Shown in pieces: positions 19,106 to 29,972 of a stretch of 64,000 nucleotides of DNA (positions are counted from its first letter, which is position 1; each line of letters starts with the position of its first letter). Source of the stretch: Candidatus Pantoea gossypiicola. GTDB lineage: Bacteria; Pseudomonadota; Gammaproteobacteria; Enterobacterales; Enterobacteriaceae. Below the pieces are notes generated by a model, which saw only the letters and a program-made list of their open reading frames with translations, did not search any database and had not been told where the DNA came from. The stretch spans positions 62,001 through 126,000 of the forward strand of contig NZ_VWVM01000007.1 of assembly GCF_008632075.1 (NCBI RefSeq), written 5' to 3'. Made by a program: the position numbers and the translations under genes.

Positions 19106-20065
19106 ATGATTTATATAATTGTTCATGCCCTTGCTCCGATCTTTGTCATTATGCTGCTGGGTTTCTGGGCCGGTAAGGCCGGAATGGTCAACAACAAAGA
19201 TGTCTCTCTGCTCAATATCTTCGTGATGGATTTTGCACTGCCCGCCGCGCTGTTCAGCGCGACGGTTCAGACACCGTGGGCCGGGATTGTGGCGCAGTCG
19301 CCCCTGATTGTGGTCCTGACCGGGGCGATGTGGATCACCTATGCGGCGATCTATTTCCTGGCCACCGGTGTATTTAAAAAGACGCCACAGGATGCAGCGG
19401 TACTAACGCTGACCGTCGCCTTACCCAATTACGCGGCGCTGGGTCTGCCGATTCTGGGCAGCGTACTGGGCGAAGGGTCAACCACCTCGCTCTCAGTGGC
19501 CGTCTCTATCGCCTGCGGCTCAGTGCTGATGACGCCCTTCTGCCTGCTGATTCTGGAACGGGAAAAAGCGCGCAGTGCGGGTGAAAATGTAGGCTCGACG
19601 CTGACCATGCTGCCGGTTCTCATGTGGCGCTCCGTTAAAAAACCGATCGTCTGGGGTCCGCTACTGGGTGTGGTGCTGTCAGCACTGGGCGTTAAAATGC
19701 CGGAGCTGGTGCTGGCCGCGATTAAACCGCTGGGCCTGGCGGCTACCGCCGCTGCGCTGTTCCTGACGGGTGTCATTCTTTCTGCACGTCAGCTGAAACT
19801 CAACGCCGTCGTCGGCGTCGGTACTGTGGCTAAGCTGCTGATTCAGCCTTTTATCGCCTGGGGTCTGGTACTGGCGCTGGGGCTTAACGGTTCAGTGGCC
19901 ATCACCGCTATCCTGATGATTGCGCTGTCGGCCGGTTTCTTCGGCGTGGTGTTCGGCAACCGCTTTGGCGTGCAGTCGCCCGATGCTGAAGCCGTGCTGC
20001 TGTTAAGCTCAATTCTGTGTATTTTATCGTTACCGCTGTTCATCACGCTGACATCAGGAATGTAA
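19106..20065 (+). CDS. mdcF: Malonate transporter MdcF, AEC family
   Basis: A 319-residue inner-membrane protein of the auxin efflux carrier family with about ten hydrophobic segments. It opens MIYIIVHALAPIFVIMLLGFWAGKAGM, a typical AEC N terminus, and contains ALPNYAALGLPILGSVLGE. In Klebsiella the equivalent gene in the mdc operon is assigned to malonate uptake. No mdcL/mdcM pair is present here, so MdcF is the only candidate importer in the cluster. It ends one base before the mdcG start codon. Confidence 0.9.
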   Translation: MIYIIVHALAPIFVIMLLGFWAGKAGMVNNKDVSLLNIFVMDFALPAALFSATVQTPWAGIVAQSPLIVVLTGAMWITYAAIYFLATGVFKKTPQDAAVLTLTVALPNYAALGLPILGSVLGEGSTTSLSVAVSIACGSVLMTPFCLLILEREKARSAGENVGSTLTMLPVLMWRSVKKPIVWGPLLGVVLSALGVKMPELVLAAIKPLGLAATAAALFLTGVILSARQLKLNAVVGVGTVAKLLIQPFIAWGLVLALGLNGSVAITAILMIALSAGFFGVVFGNRFGVQSPDAEAVLLLSSILCILSLPLFITLTSGM

Positions 20066-20066
20066 T

Positions 20067-20681
20067 ATGAGTGCGCCGCGCCCCCACGATCTGCTCTGGC
20101 TGCGTCACAGCGACGCGTTAGCCGCGATTAAAGAGAACTGGGTCAGTCAGTACTGGCACCCCGATCTGCCGGTGGTGGTACGGCGCGACCACCGTGAATC
20201 TGGTCTGATTCCGGTGGGTGTGCGCGGTGAACGACGTGAGCAGCGCGCCGCCGGCTGGATTAATCCAGCCGATATTGTCCGGATGGTGACGCCAGAGAGT
20301 CTGACAGAACGGCCATGGCTGCTGGATTCACCCTTTACCGCTTATGCGCCGGTTCGCGCGGCGATTGCGCTCAGCGAGTCTCTCTGGCCCTGGCATTGGG
20401 GCATTACCGGCAGCACCGGTTATGCGCTGGCGACGCAACGGCCCATGCTGCACGCTGCCAGCGATCTTGATTTGGTGATCCGCGCCCCGCAGCCGCTGCC
20501 GCGCGATGTGCTGCAACAGTGGCAGACGCAGACCGACTCGCTGGACTGCCGGGTAGATACCCAGGTGGAAACGCCGTCTGGCGCATTTGCGCTGAACGAG
20601 TGGCTGCGTGAGGGTCGCGTGCTGTTAAAAACCGATACCGGACCGATACTGACCGCTTCACCCTGGAGCAGGGAAAATTAA
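20067..20681 (+). CDS. mdcG: Phosphoribosyl-dephospho-CoA transferase MdcG (holo-MdcC synthase)
   Basis: MdcG attaches the prosthetic group made by MdcB to Ser25 of MdcC with release of pyrophosphate. The 204-residue protein belongs to the MdcG nucleotidyltransferase-like family; the motif WGITGSTGYALAT followed by ASDLDLVIR carries the metal-binding acidic pair expected for nucleotidyl transfer. Its stop overlaps the ATG of mdcH by one base. Confidence 0.93.
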   Translation: MSAPRPHDLLWLRHSDALAAIKENWVSQYWHPDLPVVVRRDHRESGLIPVGVRGERREQRAAGWINPADIVRMVTPESLTERPWLLDSPFTAYAPVRAAIALSESLWPWHWGITGSTGYALATQRPMLHAASDLDLVIRAPQPLPRDVLQQWQTQTDSLDCRVDTQVETPSGAFALNEWLREGRVLLKTDTGPILTASPWSREN

Positions 20682-21583
20682 TGAAAATACTCTTTACCTT
20701 TCCCGGCCAGGGCACCCAGCGTGCCGGGATGCTGCAGCATCTGCCCGACGGCGACGCGGTGTTAAACAGCGTGCGAGCGGTACTGGGCGACGAGACAGAC
20801 CGGCTCGACAGCACTGATGCGCTGCGCCACACCCGCGCCGTGCAGCTCTGTTTGCTGATTGCCGGCGTCGCCTGGGCGCGCGAGCTGATCCGCCGTGGGG
20901 TGAAACCGGACATCGTCAGTGGTCTGTCAATTGGTGCGTTTCCCGCTGCGGTGATCGCCGGTGCGCTCGATTTCAGCGATGCCCTGCGGCTGGTTGCGTT
21001 GCGCGGCGATCTGATGGAGCAGGCTTATCCGCACGGATATGGCCTGACCGCCATCACCGGCTTAACGCTGAATCGTCTGGAAAAGCTGCTGGCTGGCAGC
21101 AATACCTACATCGCCAACCTGAATACGGAAACGCAGATTGTGATCGCCGGTCGTGACGAGGATATGGCTGTCGTGGCGCAGAAAGCGCTGGATGCCGGTG
21201 CCAGCAAAGCGATCAAACTCGCGGTGAGCGTGCCATCGCACTGCGCGCTGCTGGACAAGCCCGCCGCCGAACTGGCGCACGCGTTTGAGTCAGTCAGCCT
21301 TTCGCGGCCCGATTGCGCTTATCTCAGTGGCTCAACTGGCCGGGTGATTTGGGAACCGGAGAAGATTGCTGACGATCTCGCCTTTAATATGGCGCGCACG
21401 GTGCAGTGGAGTGATGCGATGGTTTCCGCTAATCAGCGCGATGCCCGACTGGCGATCGAGATGCCGCCGGGCAATGTGCTGACCGGCCTGACATTGCAGG
21501 CGGGCTGGCAGGGAGAAGCGATCTGCATGGAGCGCAACAGCGTCGAGGTGGCGCTGCATCTGGCTAAACGGCTCAGTCAGTAA
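20681..21583 (+). CDS. mdcH: Malonyl-CoA:MdcC malonyltransferase MdcH
   Basis: MdcH loads malonyl groups from malonyl-CoA onto holo-MdcC, starting the catalytic cycle. The 300-residue acyltransferase fold shows FPGQGTQRAGM at the N terminus, the nucleophile elbow GLSIGAFPAAV (Ser in GxSxG) and the partner histidine in VPSHCALLDKPA. The last 11 bases overlap the 3' end of mdcR on the other strand. Confidence 0.94.
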   Translation: MKILFTFPGQGTQRAGMLQHLPDGDAVLNSVRAVLGDETDRLDSTDALRHTRAVQLCLLIAGVAWARELIRRGVKPDIVSGLSIGAFPAAVIAGALDFSDALRLVALRGDLMEQAYPHGYGLTAITGLTLNRLEKLLAGSNTYIANLNTETQIVIAGRDEDMAVVAQKALDAGASKAIKLAVSVPSHCALLDKPAAELAHAFESVSLSRPDCAYLSGSTGRVIWEPEKIADDLAFNMARTVQWSDAMVSANQRDARLAIEMPPGNVLTGLTLQAGWQGEAICMERNSVEVALHLAKRLSQ

Positions 21584-22499
21584 GGCTGCGGGCATACATC
21601 CGCCCTTCTGCCGCCAGGGCCAGCAGGTCATTATCGCGTTCGCGACGATGTGAGTAGACAATCGAGATCTGCTGACGCATCTGATAAGGATCAGCGAGCG
21701 GCAGCAACTGAATGTTGTTTTCATACACCTTCTTCATTCGTCCCGGAATCAGCGCCAGGCCAATGCCCGCCTGCACCAGGCTTATCATTGAGAAGATGTC
21801 ATTCACCTGAGTGACCATGCGCGGTTCAAATCCGGCTATCTGAAACGCCTCCTGCGAACCGGTATAGGTGGCAAATCCCTCAGCCAGTGAAACAAAATCG
21901 CGGTCGGCAAAATCACGCAGATCCACCGGGCCGATTTCCTCCCGCATCTCCCCGGCTGGCGCAGCCAGAAAGATAGTGTCTTCAAACAGCGGAATCACAT
22001 CAAAATGCGCATCGCTGAGTTCGCCCTCATCGGTGGCGATCAGAATCGCATCCAGCGCGTCATCTTCCAGCATGTTCAGCAGCATCTGATTGGATCCCAT
22101 GGTCAGATCAAGCTCCAGCGTGGGCCGACGCAGTTTCATGCCCATGATCAGTCGGGGAATGGTTTCAAGCGTCAGCGAGTAGAGCGTGCCGAGCCGCAGA
22201 CGACCTACACCGATGCCCGCCACCTTGCGTGCCTCTTCAATACCTTTCCCCATCAGGGTGGTCACGTCGCGACAATAGTCCAGCAGTGTCCAGGCGGCAG
22301 GCAACGGCACCAGATTACGGCCTTTGTGAATAAACAGCGGGCAGTCAATACCCTCTTCCAGCGTGTGCAGCGCACGATGCACACTGACACTGCTCAGCGC
22401 CAGCGCTTCCGCCGTACGGGCGATATTTCCTTTGCTCATAAACATCATAAAGACGCTGAGCTTGCGGAAGGTAATTTCCTGATTGATGTTGTCACTCAT
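21573..22499 (-). CDS. mdcR: LysR-family regulator MdcR
   Basis: A 308-residue LysR-type transcriptional regulator, with an N-terminal winged helix-turn-helix (about residues 8-65, NIARTAEALALSSVSVHRALHTLEEG) and a substrate-binding domain. Its place beside mdcH identifies it as the probable malonate-responsive activator of mdcA. In Klebsiella mdcR is divergent from mdcA; here it is convergent with mdcH at the far end of the cluster, so it has its own promoter distant from the one it probably controls. Confidence 0.9.
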   Translation of the reverse strand: MSDNINQEITFRKLSVFMMFMSKGNIARTAEALALSSVSVHRALHTLEEGIDCPLFIHKGRNLVPLPAAWTLLDYCRDVTTLMGKGIEEARKVAGIGVGRLRLGTLYSLTLETIPRLIMGMKLRRPTLELDLTMGSNQMLLNMLEDDALDAILIATDEGELSDAHFDVIPLFEDTIFLAAPAGEMREEIGPVDLRDFADRDFVSLAEGFATYTGSQEAFQIAGFEPRMVTQVNDIFSMISLVQAGIGLALIPGRMKKVYENNIQLLPLADPYQMRQQISIVYSHRRERDNDLLALAAEGRMYARSLTD

Positions 22500-22664
22500 G
22501 GGCTGCGGTTGCCTGTCGGGTCGTTTTGCTTTTCCGCATAGTAGCGATTCTCAGCCAAAGTGTAATGATCTGGTTCGCTCTATGGGCAGATACAGGCACA
22601 GAGGTCATAAGAGGCTGAACCTTCTGAAAAAGCAACGGGATGGCGGGAGTGTCAGGCGAAAAGA

Positions 22665-22691
22665 TGAGAAGGCGGCCGGTTACCCGGCCGC
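22665..22691 (-). terminator. Probable terminator after glgP
   Basis: On the minus strand GCGGCCGG, loop GTAA, CCGGCCGC, followed by CTTCTCATCTTTT. The 8-bp stem is perfect but the U tract is broken. It lies 32 bases after the end of glgP, the last gene of the glycogen operon. Confidence 0.6.
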
Positions 22692-22722
22692 AAAGAACGT
22701 CAGAAAGGCATACTGTCCGGCA

Positions 22723-25170
22723 CTACAGCCTTATGGGTGTAATGTTCCAGATCTCATCGGCGTACTCCTGGATGGTACGGTCCGACGAGAAGTAGCCCAT
22801 GCCCGCGATATTTTTCGCCGCACGGCGCTGCCACTCATCCGGTTTACGGTAGAGCGCATCCACTTTATCCTGGGTATCCACATAGCTGCGATAATCCGCC
22901 AGTAACTGGTAGTGATCGCCGAAGTTAACCAGAGAGTCGAACAGATTGCGGTAGCGACCCGGATCCTGCGGACTGAATACGCCAGAGGCAATCTGAGTCA
23001 GCACCTGATGCAGCTCTTCATCCCCTTCGTAATAGTCACGCGGGTTGTAGCCGCCCTGACGCAGCGCTTCGACCTGCGGCGTGGTATTACCAAAGATAAA
23101 GATATTTTCTTCCCCGACGTGATCCAGCATCTCAACGTTAGCGCCATCCAGCGTACCGATCGTCAACGCGCCGTTCAGCGCAAACTTCATGTTACTGGTG
23201 CCGGACGCTTCCGTCCCTGCGGTCGAGATCTGCTCAGAGAGATCGGCCGCCGGGATAATGATCTGCGCCAGACTCACGCTGTAGTTCGGGATGAAGACCA
23301 CCTTCAGTTTGTTCTTCACCTGGGGATCGTTGTTGATCACATTCGCGACATCGTTGATCAGATGAATAATATGTTTGGCAACGTAGTAGGCCGATGCGGC
23401 TTTACCGGCGAAGATATTCACGCGCGGTACCCAATCCGCCTGCGGATCGGCCTTGATACGGTTGTAACGGGTGATCACATGCAGCACGTTGAGCAACTGA
23501 CGTTTGTACTCGTGAATACGCTTGATCTGGACATCAAACAGCGCATTCGGGTCGAGCACCACATCCAGATTTTTCGCTACCCAGTCGGCCAGCCGACGCT
23601 TGTTCTGGTGCTTGGCAACCGCGACTTTTTCAATAAACGCCGGATAGTCGATCTGTGCTTTCAGCTCATCCAGCTGGCTGAGATCGGTACGCCAGTTGCG
23701 GCCAATTTCCTCATCCAGCACCTCTGACAGCGCCGGGTTTGCCAGCGCCAGCCAGCGACGTGGGGTGACGCCGTTGGTTTTGTTGCAGAAGCGGCCCGGG
23801 AACAGACGGGAGAAGTCGGCAAACAGCGACTGGACCATCAGGTTAGAGTGCAGCTCTGACACGCCATTCACTTTATGACTGACGACGACGGCCAGCCAGC
23901 CCATGCGTACCCGGCGTCCATCGTTCTCGTCGATGATTGAAATGCGCGACAGCAGATCCAGGTCATCAGGATAGTGATCCTGAATCGTCTTGAGGAAGAA
24001 GTCGTTAATCTCGAAAATGATGCTGAGGTGGCGCGGCAGGATCTTACCGATCATATCGACCGGCCAGGTCTCAAGCGCTTCAGTCATCAGCGTATGGTTG
24101 GTATAAGAGAAGACCTGACAGCAGACGTCGAAGGCGCTGTCCCAGCTGAATTTATGTTCGTCGATCAGCAGGCGCATCAGTTCGGGGATCGCCAGCACCG
24201 GATGGGTATCATTCAGGTGAATGGCGATTTTGTCTGCCAGGTTGTCCCAGGTCTGGTGCATCCGCCAGTGACGATTCAGGATGTCCTGCACGGTCGCGGA
24301 GACCAGGAAATATTCCTGACGCAGACGTAGTTCACGGCCCGAATAGGTTGAGTCATCCGGGTAGAGGACGCGCGACACGTTTTCAGAGTGGTTTTTATCT
24401 TCCACCGCCGCGAAGTAGTCGCCCTGGTTGAACTTGCCGAGGTTGATTTCGTTGCTGGCCTGGGCACCCCACAGCCGCAGGGTATTGGTCGCGTCGGTGT
24501 CAAAGCCCGGAATGATCTGGTCATAGGCCATCGCCAGGATCTCTTCGGTCTCCAGCCAGCGCACTTTGCTGCCTTCGTGCTGAACGCGACCGCCAAAGCG
24601 CACTTTGTAACGGGTATTGAAACGCTGGAATTCCCACGGATTACCATATTCGAGCCAGTAATCCGGCGACTCTTTCTGCTCACCTTCCACAATGTTCTGT
24701 TTGAACATGCCGTAATCATAGCGGATGCCATAGCCACGGCCCGGCATGCCCAGCGTCGCCAGTGAATCGAGGAAACAGGCCGCCAGGCGACCCAGACCAC
24801 CGTTGCCCAGCCCCGGATCGTTCTCCTCTTCCATCAGCTCGGCCAGATCCAGACCCATCTCATCCAGCGCCTGGTTGAGATCGTCATAGATCCCCATCGC
24901 CAGCAGCGCATTCCCTAATGTGCGCCCCATCAGGAACTCCATCGACAGGTAATAGACCTGGCGGACATCCTGTGAGAGTTGGGCACGGCTGGAACGCAGC
25001 CAGCGCTCCACCATCCGGTCGCGCACCGCCAGCAGCGAGGCATTGAGCCACTCGTGCTTGTTGGCGATCGAGGGATCTTTGCCGATAGTAAACATCAGTT
25101 TGTAGGCAATCGAATGCTTTAAGGCATCAACCGTCAACGTTGGTGAGGCGTAAGTGAAAGGTGCATTCAT
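22723..25170 (-). CDS. glgP: Glycogen phosphorylase GlgP
   Basis: GlgP shortens glycogen outer chains by phosphorolysis to glucose 1-phosphate. The 815-residue GT35 enzyme has the pyridoxal-phosphate lysine in [13 protein letters not shown] and the E. coli-like N terminus [12 protein letters not shown]. An upstream in-frame TTG at 25185 would add five residues, but similarity and length (815, the same as E. coli) support ATG 25170. It is the last gene of glgBXCAP and starts 19 bases after glgA. Confidence 0.97.
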   Translation of the reverse strand: MNAPFTYASPTLTVDALKHSIAYKLMFTIGKDPSIANKHEWLNASLLAVRDRMVERWLRSSRAQLSQDVRQVYYLSMEFLMGRTLGNALLAMGIYDDLNQALDEMGLDLAELMEEENDPGLGNGGLGRLAACFLDSLATLGMPGRGYGIRYDYGMFKQNIVEGEQKESPDYWLEYGNPWEFQRFNTRYKVRFGGRVQHEGSKVRWLETEEILAMAYDQIIPGFDTDATNTLRLWGAQASNEINLGKFNQGDYFAAVEDKNHSENVSRVLYPDDSTYSGRELRLRQEYFLVSATVQDILNRHWRMHQTWDNLADKIAIHLNDTHPVLAIPELMRLLIDEHKFSWDSAFDVCCQVFSYTNHTLMTEALETWPVDMIGKILPRHLSIIFEINDFFLKTIQDHYPDDLDLLSRISIIDENDGRRVRMGWLAVVVSHKVNGVSELHSNLMVQSLFADFSRLFPGRFCNKTNGVTPRRWLALANPALSEVLDEEIGRNWRTDLSQLDELKAQIDYPAFIEKVAVAKHQNKRRLADWVAKNLDVVLDPNALFDVQIKRIHEYKRQLLNVLHVITRYNRIKADPQADWVPRVNIFAGKAASAYYVAKHIIHLINDVANVINNDPQVKNKLKVVFIPNYSVSLAQIIIPAADLSEQISTAGTEASGTSNMKFALNGALTIGTLDGANVEMLDHVGEENIFIFGNTTPQVEALRQGGYNPRDYYEGDEELHQVLTQIASGVFSPQDPGRYRNLFDSLVNFGDHYQLLADYRSYVDTQDKVDALYRKPDEWQRRAAKNIAGMGYFSSDRTIQEYADEIWNITPIRL

Positions 25171-25189
25171 ATCCAGTTTTCCCAATCCG

Positions 25190-26623
25190 TTACATCAAAC
25201 GTTGGTAGAGATCACGGTAGGCCTGTGCGGCCACCTGCCAGCTAAAGTCCATCGCCATCGCCTGGCGCTGAACGTAACGCCACAGTGAAGGACGGGACCA
25301 CAACACAAATGCGCGCCGGATGGCCCGCAACAGCGACCAGGCATTGGCATCTTCAAAGCTGAAGCCGCTGGCAATACCGTCGGCCAGGTTCTCCAGAGAA
25401 CTGTCATTAACGGTATCGGCCAGCCCGCCAGTGCGGCGTACTAACGGCAACGTACCATACTTCAGACCATAAAGTTGTGTCAGGCCACAGGGCTCAAAGC
25501 GACTCGGCACCACGATCACATCCGCGCCACCGACAATACGGTGAGAGAACGCTTCGTGATAGCCAATCTGCACGCCGACACTGCCCGGATGCTCCGCCGC
25601 CGCCGCCAGGAATCCCTGTTGCAGTTCGGCATCACCCTGTCCCAGCAGCACCAGCTGTCCGCCCTGCGCCAGCAGACCAGGCAGCGCTTCCAGTACCAGG
25701 TCCAGGCCCTTCTGTTTGGTCAGACGGCTGATCACGCAGAATACTGGTGCTTTATCATCCACCTTCAGCCCCATCGCCACCTGCAGCTGCCGTTTGTTTT
25801 CCGCTTTCGCCTCCAGCGTGTCGCGGTTATAGCGCGCGCTTAGCAGCAGATCGTGCGCCGGGTCCCAGATAGAGGGATCGACGCCATTAAGGATCCCGCT
25901 AAGCCGGCCTTCCAGCATCCGCTGCGCCAGCAGGCTTTCCATGCCATAAGCATATTCGGCAGAGGTAATTTCATGCGCGTAAGTCGGACTCACCGCCGTG
26001 ATGTGGTCAGCGTAAAAGAGTCCCGCTTTCAGGAAGGAGATCTGTCCGAAGAACTCCAGCCCATGCATGTTAAAGAACGACCACGGCAGGCCAATCTCAT
26101 CCATGTGATGGGCCATGAACAACCCCTGGTATGCCAGGTTGTGCACGGTAAAGACGGATTTAGCCGGACGTCCACGCGCTTCCAGATAGGCGCAGGTCAG
26201 GCCAGCATGCCAGTCATGCGCATGCACGATCCCGGGACGCCACATAGAATCCATGCCGCACGCCAGTTCACAGCCGACCCAGCCCAGCAGCGCAAAACGC
26301 AGATAGTTGTCGACATACGCAAACTGCGACTCGTCATGGTAAGGACTGCCGGGGCGATCGTAGAGGCCAGGCGCATCAATTAAGTAGATGCCCACACCAT
26401 TGAATTCACCAAATAGCAGACGTATATGACCGGCAAATGTCTCTCGCTCCGTCACTACCTGGAGATCAGGTATGCCTTTGCGCAGTGCGGGAAAAGCGGG
26501 CAACAGTACCCGTGTATCCGTGCCGCCCGCAATCTGCGCCTGAGGTAATGCCCCGACTACATCAGCCAGTCCGCCCGTTTTCAGCAGCGGGAAAAGTTCT
26601 GAACAGACATGTAAAACCTGCAT
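25190..26623 (-). CDS. glgA: Glycogen synthase GlgA
   Basis: GlgA transfers glucose from ADP-glucose to the ends of growing alpha-1,4-glucan. The 477-residue GT5 enzyme begins [22 protein letters not shown], which includes the KTGGL ADP-glucose-binding motif. A second conserved region near residue 375 reads [19 protein letters not shown]. The frame extends upstream to 26650, but the conserved start is ATG 26623, with GAGG nearby. A 63-base spacer with a hairpin separates it from glgC. Confidence 0.97.
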   Translation of the reverse strand: MQVLHVCSELFPLLKTGGLADVVGALPQAQIAGGTDTRVLLPAFPALRKGIPDLQVVTERETFAGHIRLLFGEFNGVGIYLIDAPGLYDRPGSPYHDESQFAYVDNYLRFALLGWVGCELACGMDSMWRPGIVHAHDWHAGLTCAYLEARGRPAKSVFTVHNLAYQGLFMAHHMDEIGLPWSFFNMHGLEFFGQISFLKAGLFYADHITAVSPTYAHEITSAEYAYGMESLLAQRMLEGRLSGILNGVDPSIWDPAHDLLLSARYNRDTLEAKAENKRQLQVAMGLKVDDKAPVFCVISRLTKQKGLDLVLEALPGLLAQGGQLVLLGQGDAELQQGFLAAAAEHPGSVGVQIGYHEAFSHRIVGGADVIVVPSRFEPCGLTQLYGLKYGTLPLVRRTGGLADTVNDSSLENLADGIASGFSFEDANAWSLLRAIRRAFVLWSRPSLWRYVQRQAMAMDFSWQVAAQAYRDLYQRLM

Positions 26624-26644
26624 CCTCGACCTCATTAAGTTATC

Positions 26645-26663
26645 CGGCACGCTCCGCGTGCCG
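26645..26663 (-). other. Hairpin between glgC and glgA
   Basis: CGGCACGC and GCGTGCCG form a perfect 8-bp stem around three bases. No U tract follows, so it may be an RNA-processing or stability element that sets the ratio of GlgC to GlgA. This is inference. Confidence 0.45.
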
Positions 26664-26686
26664 ATTGCGTAAGTTCCGCTTATCGC

Positions 26687-27979
26687 TTACAGCCCCGCTT
26701 TGGCCAGTCTGGCCAGCATGGCGCGGGTGACCAGTACGATCCCTTCATCCGAACGGTGAAAACGACGACTGTCTTCATCGGGGTTTTCGCCAATAACCAT
26801 GCCTTCCGGCAGTTCGCAGGCGCGATCGATCACGCAGCGACGCAGGCGACACGATCGGCCCACTACCACATCGGGCAGCAGTACAGTTGAATCAATATTG
26901 CAAAACGAGTTAACGCGAACCCGGGGGAACAGCACTGAATTGACCACCACCGAACCGGAGATAATGCAGCCGCCCGAGACCAGCGAGTTCATGGTCATCC
27001 CGTGACTGCCGGAACGATCCTGAACAAATTTCGCCGGCGGCAGCGGCTCCATGTGAGTACGGATAGGCCAGGTGACGTCATACATATCCAGCTCAGGCAT
27101 CACCGAGGCCAGATCGAGATTGGCGCGCCAGTAGGCCTCCAGCGTTCCGACGTCGCGCCAGTAAGGCGGCGCGTTGTCATCATTCTGGACGCAGGAGAGC
27201 GCAAAGGAGTGCGCATAGCCTTCGCCGCTTGCCACCACTTTCGGCAGGATATCTTTGCCGAAATCGTGGTTAGAGCCTGGCGTCTGCAGATCCGCTTCCA
27301 GCAGTTCATAGAGATAATCCGCGTTGAAGACGTAGATCCCCATGCTGGCGAGCGACTGCGTGTCATCACCTGGCATGGTGGGCGGTTTCGCGGGTTTCTC
27401 CACGAAGTCGATCACCATGTTCTCCTCATTCACCGCCATCACGCCAAACGCCGTGGCTTCATGCACCGGTACCGGTAAACAGGCGATGGTACATTTCGCC
27501 TCGTTTACCACGTGATCCAGCAGCATGCGTGAATAATCCATCTTATAAATGTGGTCCCCGGCAAGGATCACGATGTACTGCGCCTGATAGCGGCGAATCA
27601 CATCAAGGTTTTGCGTCACGGCATCGGCCGTTCCGCGATACCACTGTTCGGTCGAAAAGCGCTGCTGCGCTGGCAGCAAATCGACAAACTCATTCATCTC
27701 TTCATTGAAGATCGACCAGCCACGCTGGATATGCTGAGTCAGGGTATGGGACTGATACTGGGTAATGACGCCAATCCGCCGGATACCGGAGTTGACGCAG
27801 TTGGAGAGGGCAAAGTCGATAATGCGGAACTTGCCGCCGAAATGCACCGCCGGTTTGGCACGTTTGGCCGTTAAATCGACCAGCCGCGTGCCGCGTCCGC
27901 CGGCAAGGATCAGAGCAACCGTCTGTGTAGGGAGCTGGCGGGCCAGCATCAGGTGTTCTGTTCTATCTAACTTAACCAT
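26687..27979 (-). CDS. glgC: Glucose-1-phosphate adenylyltransferase GlgC
   Basis: GlgC makes ADP-glucose from ATP and glucose 1-phosphate, the committed and allosterically controlled step of glycogen synthesis. The 430-residue protein has the nucleotidyltransferase motif [15 protein letters not shown], followed by [18 protein letters not shown], and a C-terminal left-handed beta-helix region ([19 protein letters not shown]). The frame extends to 28033, but ATG 27979 gives the E. coli-like start and has AAGGAG 8 bases before it. It follows glgX by 10 bases. Confidence 0.96.
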   Translation of the reverse strand: MVKLDRTEHLMLARQLPTQTVALILAGGRGTRLVDLTAKRAKPAVHFGGKFRIIDFALSNCVNSGIRRIGVITQYQSHTLTQHIQRGWSIFNEEMNEFVDLLPAQQRFSTEQWYRGTADAVTQNLDVIRRYQAQYIVILAGDHIYKMDYSRMLLDHVVNEAKCTIACLPVPVHEATAFGVMAVNEENMVIDFVEKPAKPPTMPGDDTQSLASMGIYVFNADYLYELLEADLQTPGSNHDFGKDILPKVVASGEGYAHSFALSCVQNDDNAPPYWRDVGTLEAYWRANLDLASVMPELDMYDVTWPIRTHMEPLPPAKFVQDRSGSHGMTMNSLVSGGCIISGSVVVNSVLFPRVRVNSFCNIDSTVLLPDVVVGRSCRLRRCVIDRACELPEGMVIGENPDEDSRRFHRSDEGIVLVTRAMLARLAKAGL

Positions 27980-27989
27980 GTCTGACTCC

Positions 27990-29972
27990 TTATGATTGCT
28001 TTTGGAACACGCACACACCGTGTGCGGGACCATGCCAGACAGTTAGCAGGATGGGGTTGTCGTCCCCGGCGAAAGGAGGAAGGGCACGCCATTCTCCGTC
28101 TGGTAACACGATGTCATTCACCGTATCCGTGGCGTTTATTGTTATTAACCAGCGGCCGGACAGCAGGATCTGCAATCTGTGCATCCCCTGTGCCCATTCA
28201 TCGTGCTGCAGTGGCTGGCCACCGGCATTGAGCCACTGCACATTGTCGTCACCGTCCTGCCACCAGCGATCTGCGGTCAGCGCCGGGATGCGCTGGCGCA
28301 GAGCAATCAGTGCGGCGGTGAATCCGACTAATCCCTTCTCATCCGCCTGCCAGTCAAGCCAGCTCAGAGCGTTGTCCTGACAGTAGGCGTTGTTGTTGCC
28401 GCGCTGCGTATGGCCGCGCTCATCGCCCGCCAGCAGCATTGGCGTGCCCTGTGACAGCAGCAGCGTGGTGAGCAGTGCCCGTACGCTGCGACGGCGGCGT
28501 TCGATCACGTCAAAGCTGACGTTCAGCCCCTCTTTACCGTGGTTGTGGCTGTAGTTATCACCGTGGCCATCACGGTTATCTTCCCCGTTCGCTTCGTTGT
28601 GTTTACGTTCGAAGCTCACCACATCCCACAGCGTAAAGCCGTCATGGGCGGTGATCAGGTTAACCGTGGCGTGTGGCGGCCGGTCATCATGCTGGTAGAG
28701 ATCGCTGGAGGCGGCAAAGCGGCGGACAAAGTCGCCGTTGCTTACGTCGCCGTGCAGCCAGTAACGACGTGCGGTGTCGCGAAACTTATCGTTCCACTCG
28801 GCAAAAGGCGGCGGAAAACGGCCAACCTGATAGCCGTCAGGGCCGATATCCCAGGGTTCCGCAATCAGCTTGACCTGAGAGAGCAGCGGACAGGCGCGTA
28901 TCGCCTCGAAAAAGGGTGCATCACGCTGGTAATCGGGTGTACGGCCCAGTACCGGTGCGAGGTCAAAGCGGAAGCCGTCTACGTGGCAGACCCGTACCCA
29001 GTAGCGCAGCGCCTCTAAGGTCCATGCCATCACCTGCGGATGGTGGATATTCAACGTGTTGCCGCAGCCGGTCCAGTTCTGATAACCGCCCTGCTCATCG
29101 AGCCAGTAGTAGCTGGCATTGTCGATACCGCGCATTGAGATCGTCGGGCCAATCTCGTCCAGTTCAGCAGTATGGTTGAACACCACATCCAGCAGCACTT
29201 CGATACCCGCGGCGTGCAGGTTTTTTACCGCCTGCTGAAACTCCTGCAGCGGCGTCACGCCTAGCTGTCCAGAGGCGTAACGCGGATCGACCGCCCAGAG
29301 CGCAAAGGGATTGTAGCCCCAGTAATTGCTCAGGCCGAGCCGGAGCAGGCGCGGCTCGCTGGCAAAATGGGCCACCGGCAGTAGCTCCAGCGCCGTAATG
29401 CCGAGATCGCGCAGGTAGTTCACCATAACAGGATGACCCAACGCCGCGTAAGTCCCGCGCAGCGTTTCCGGAATTTCCGGATGCTGCTTCGTCAGGCCGC
29501 GCACGTGCGCTTCATAAATCACCGTGTTACCCCACGGGGTGCGCGGGGCGACGTCGTCCTGCCAGTCGAAATCTTCCGCCACCACCCGTGACTTTGGCGC
29601 AATGGCCGCGTTGTCTTGCGGATCGGGCTGCGCTTCGCCACCCTGAAACAGCGGGTCATCCGGAACATCGCCTTCCACCGCGCGGGCGCAGGGATCAACC
29701 AGCAGCTTTGCCGGGTTAAAGCGATGTCCCCGCTGCGGCGACCAGGGGCCATAGACCCGATAGCCGTAGCGCTGTCCCGGTTTTAACGCCGGAACATAAC
29801 CGTGCCAGATATCCCCACTGCGGCCAGGCAGGTCAAAACGCTGTTCTGCGCCCTGTTCATCAAACAGGCAGAGCTCTACGCGCTCCGCATGCTGTGAGAA
29901 CAGGGTGAAGTTAACGCCTTTACCATCGTAACTGGCACCCAGCGGTTCGGGATCGCCGGCAGTAATAGTCAT
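27990..29972 (-). CDS. glgX: Glycogen debranching enzyme GlgX
   Basis: GlgX is an isoamylase-type enzyme that removes the short alpha-1,6 side chains left by GlgP. The 660-residue protein has an N-terminal CBM48 domain (about residues 1-110) and a GH13 barrel with nucleophile Asp in [13 protein letters not shown], acid/base Glu in [10 protein letters not shown] and transition-state Asp in [10 protein letters not shown]. Its start overlaps the end of glgB by 4 bases. Confidence 0.97.
   Translation of the reverse strand: MTITAGDPEPLGASYDGKGVNFTLFSQHAERVELCLFDEQGAEQRFDLPGRSGDIWHGYVPALKPGQRYGYRVYGPWSPQRGHRFNPAKLLVDPCARAVEGDVPDDPLFQGGEAQPDPQDNAAIAPKSRVVAEDFDWQDDVAPRTPWGNTVIYEAHVRGLTKQHPEIPETLRGTYAALGHPVMVNYLRDLGITALELLPVAHFASEPRLLRLGLSNYWGYNPFALWAVDPRYASGQLGVTPLQEFQQAVKNLHAAGIEVLLDVVFNHTAELDEIGPTISMRGIDNASYYWLDEQGGYQNWTGCGNTLNIHHPQVMAWTLEALRYWVRVCHVDGFRFDLAPVLGRTPDYQRDAPFFEAIRACPLLSQVKLIAEPWDIGPDGYQVGRFPPPFAEWNDKFRDTARRYWLHGDVSNGDFVRRFAASSDLYQHDDRPPHATVNLITAHDGFTLWDVVSFERKHNEANGEDNRDGHGDNYSHNHGKEGLNVSFDVIERRRRSVRALLTTLLLSQGTPMLLAGDERGHTQRGNNNAYCQDNALSWLDWQADEKGLVGFTAALIALRQRIPALTADRWWQDGDDNVQWLNAGGQPLQHDEWAQGMHRLQILLSGRWLITINATDTVNDIVLPDGEWRALPPFAGDDNPILLTVWHGPAHGVCVFQKQS

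Noticed and set aside
22912..23727. 271-codon frame antisense to glgP
   Set aside because: It lies inside the conserved C-terminal half of glgP; treated as a coding shadow.
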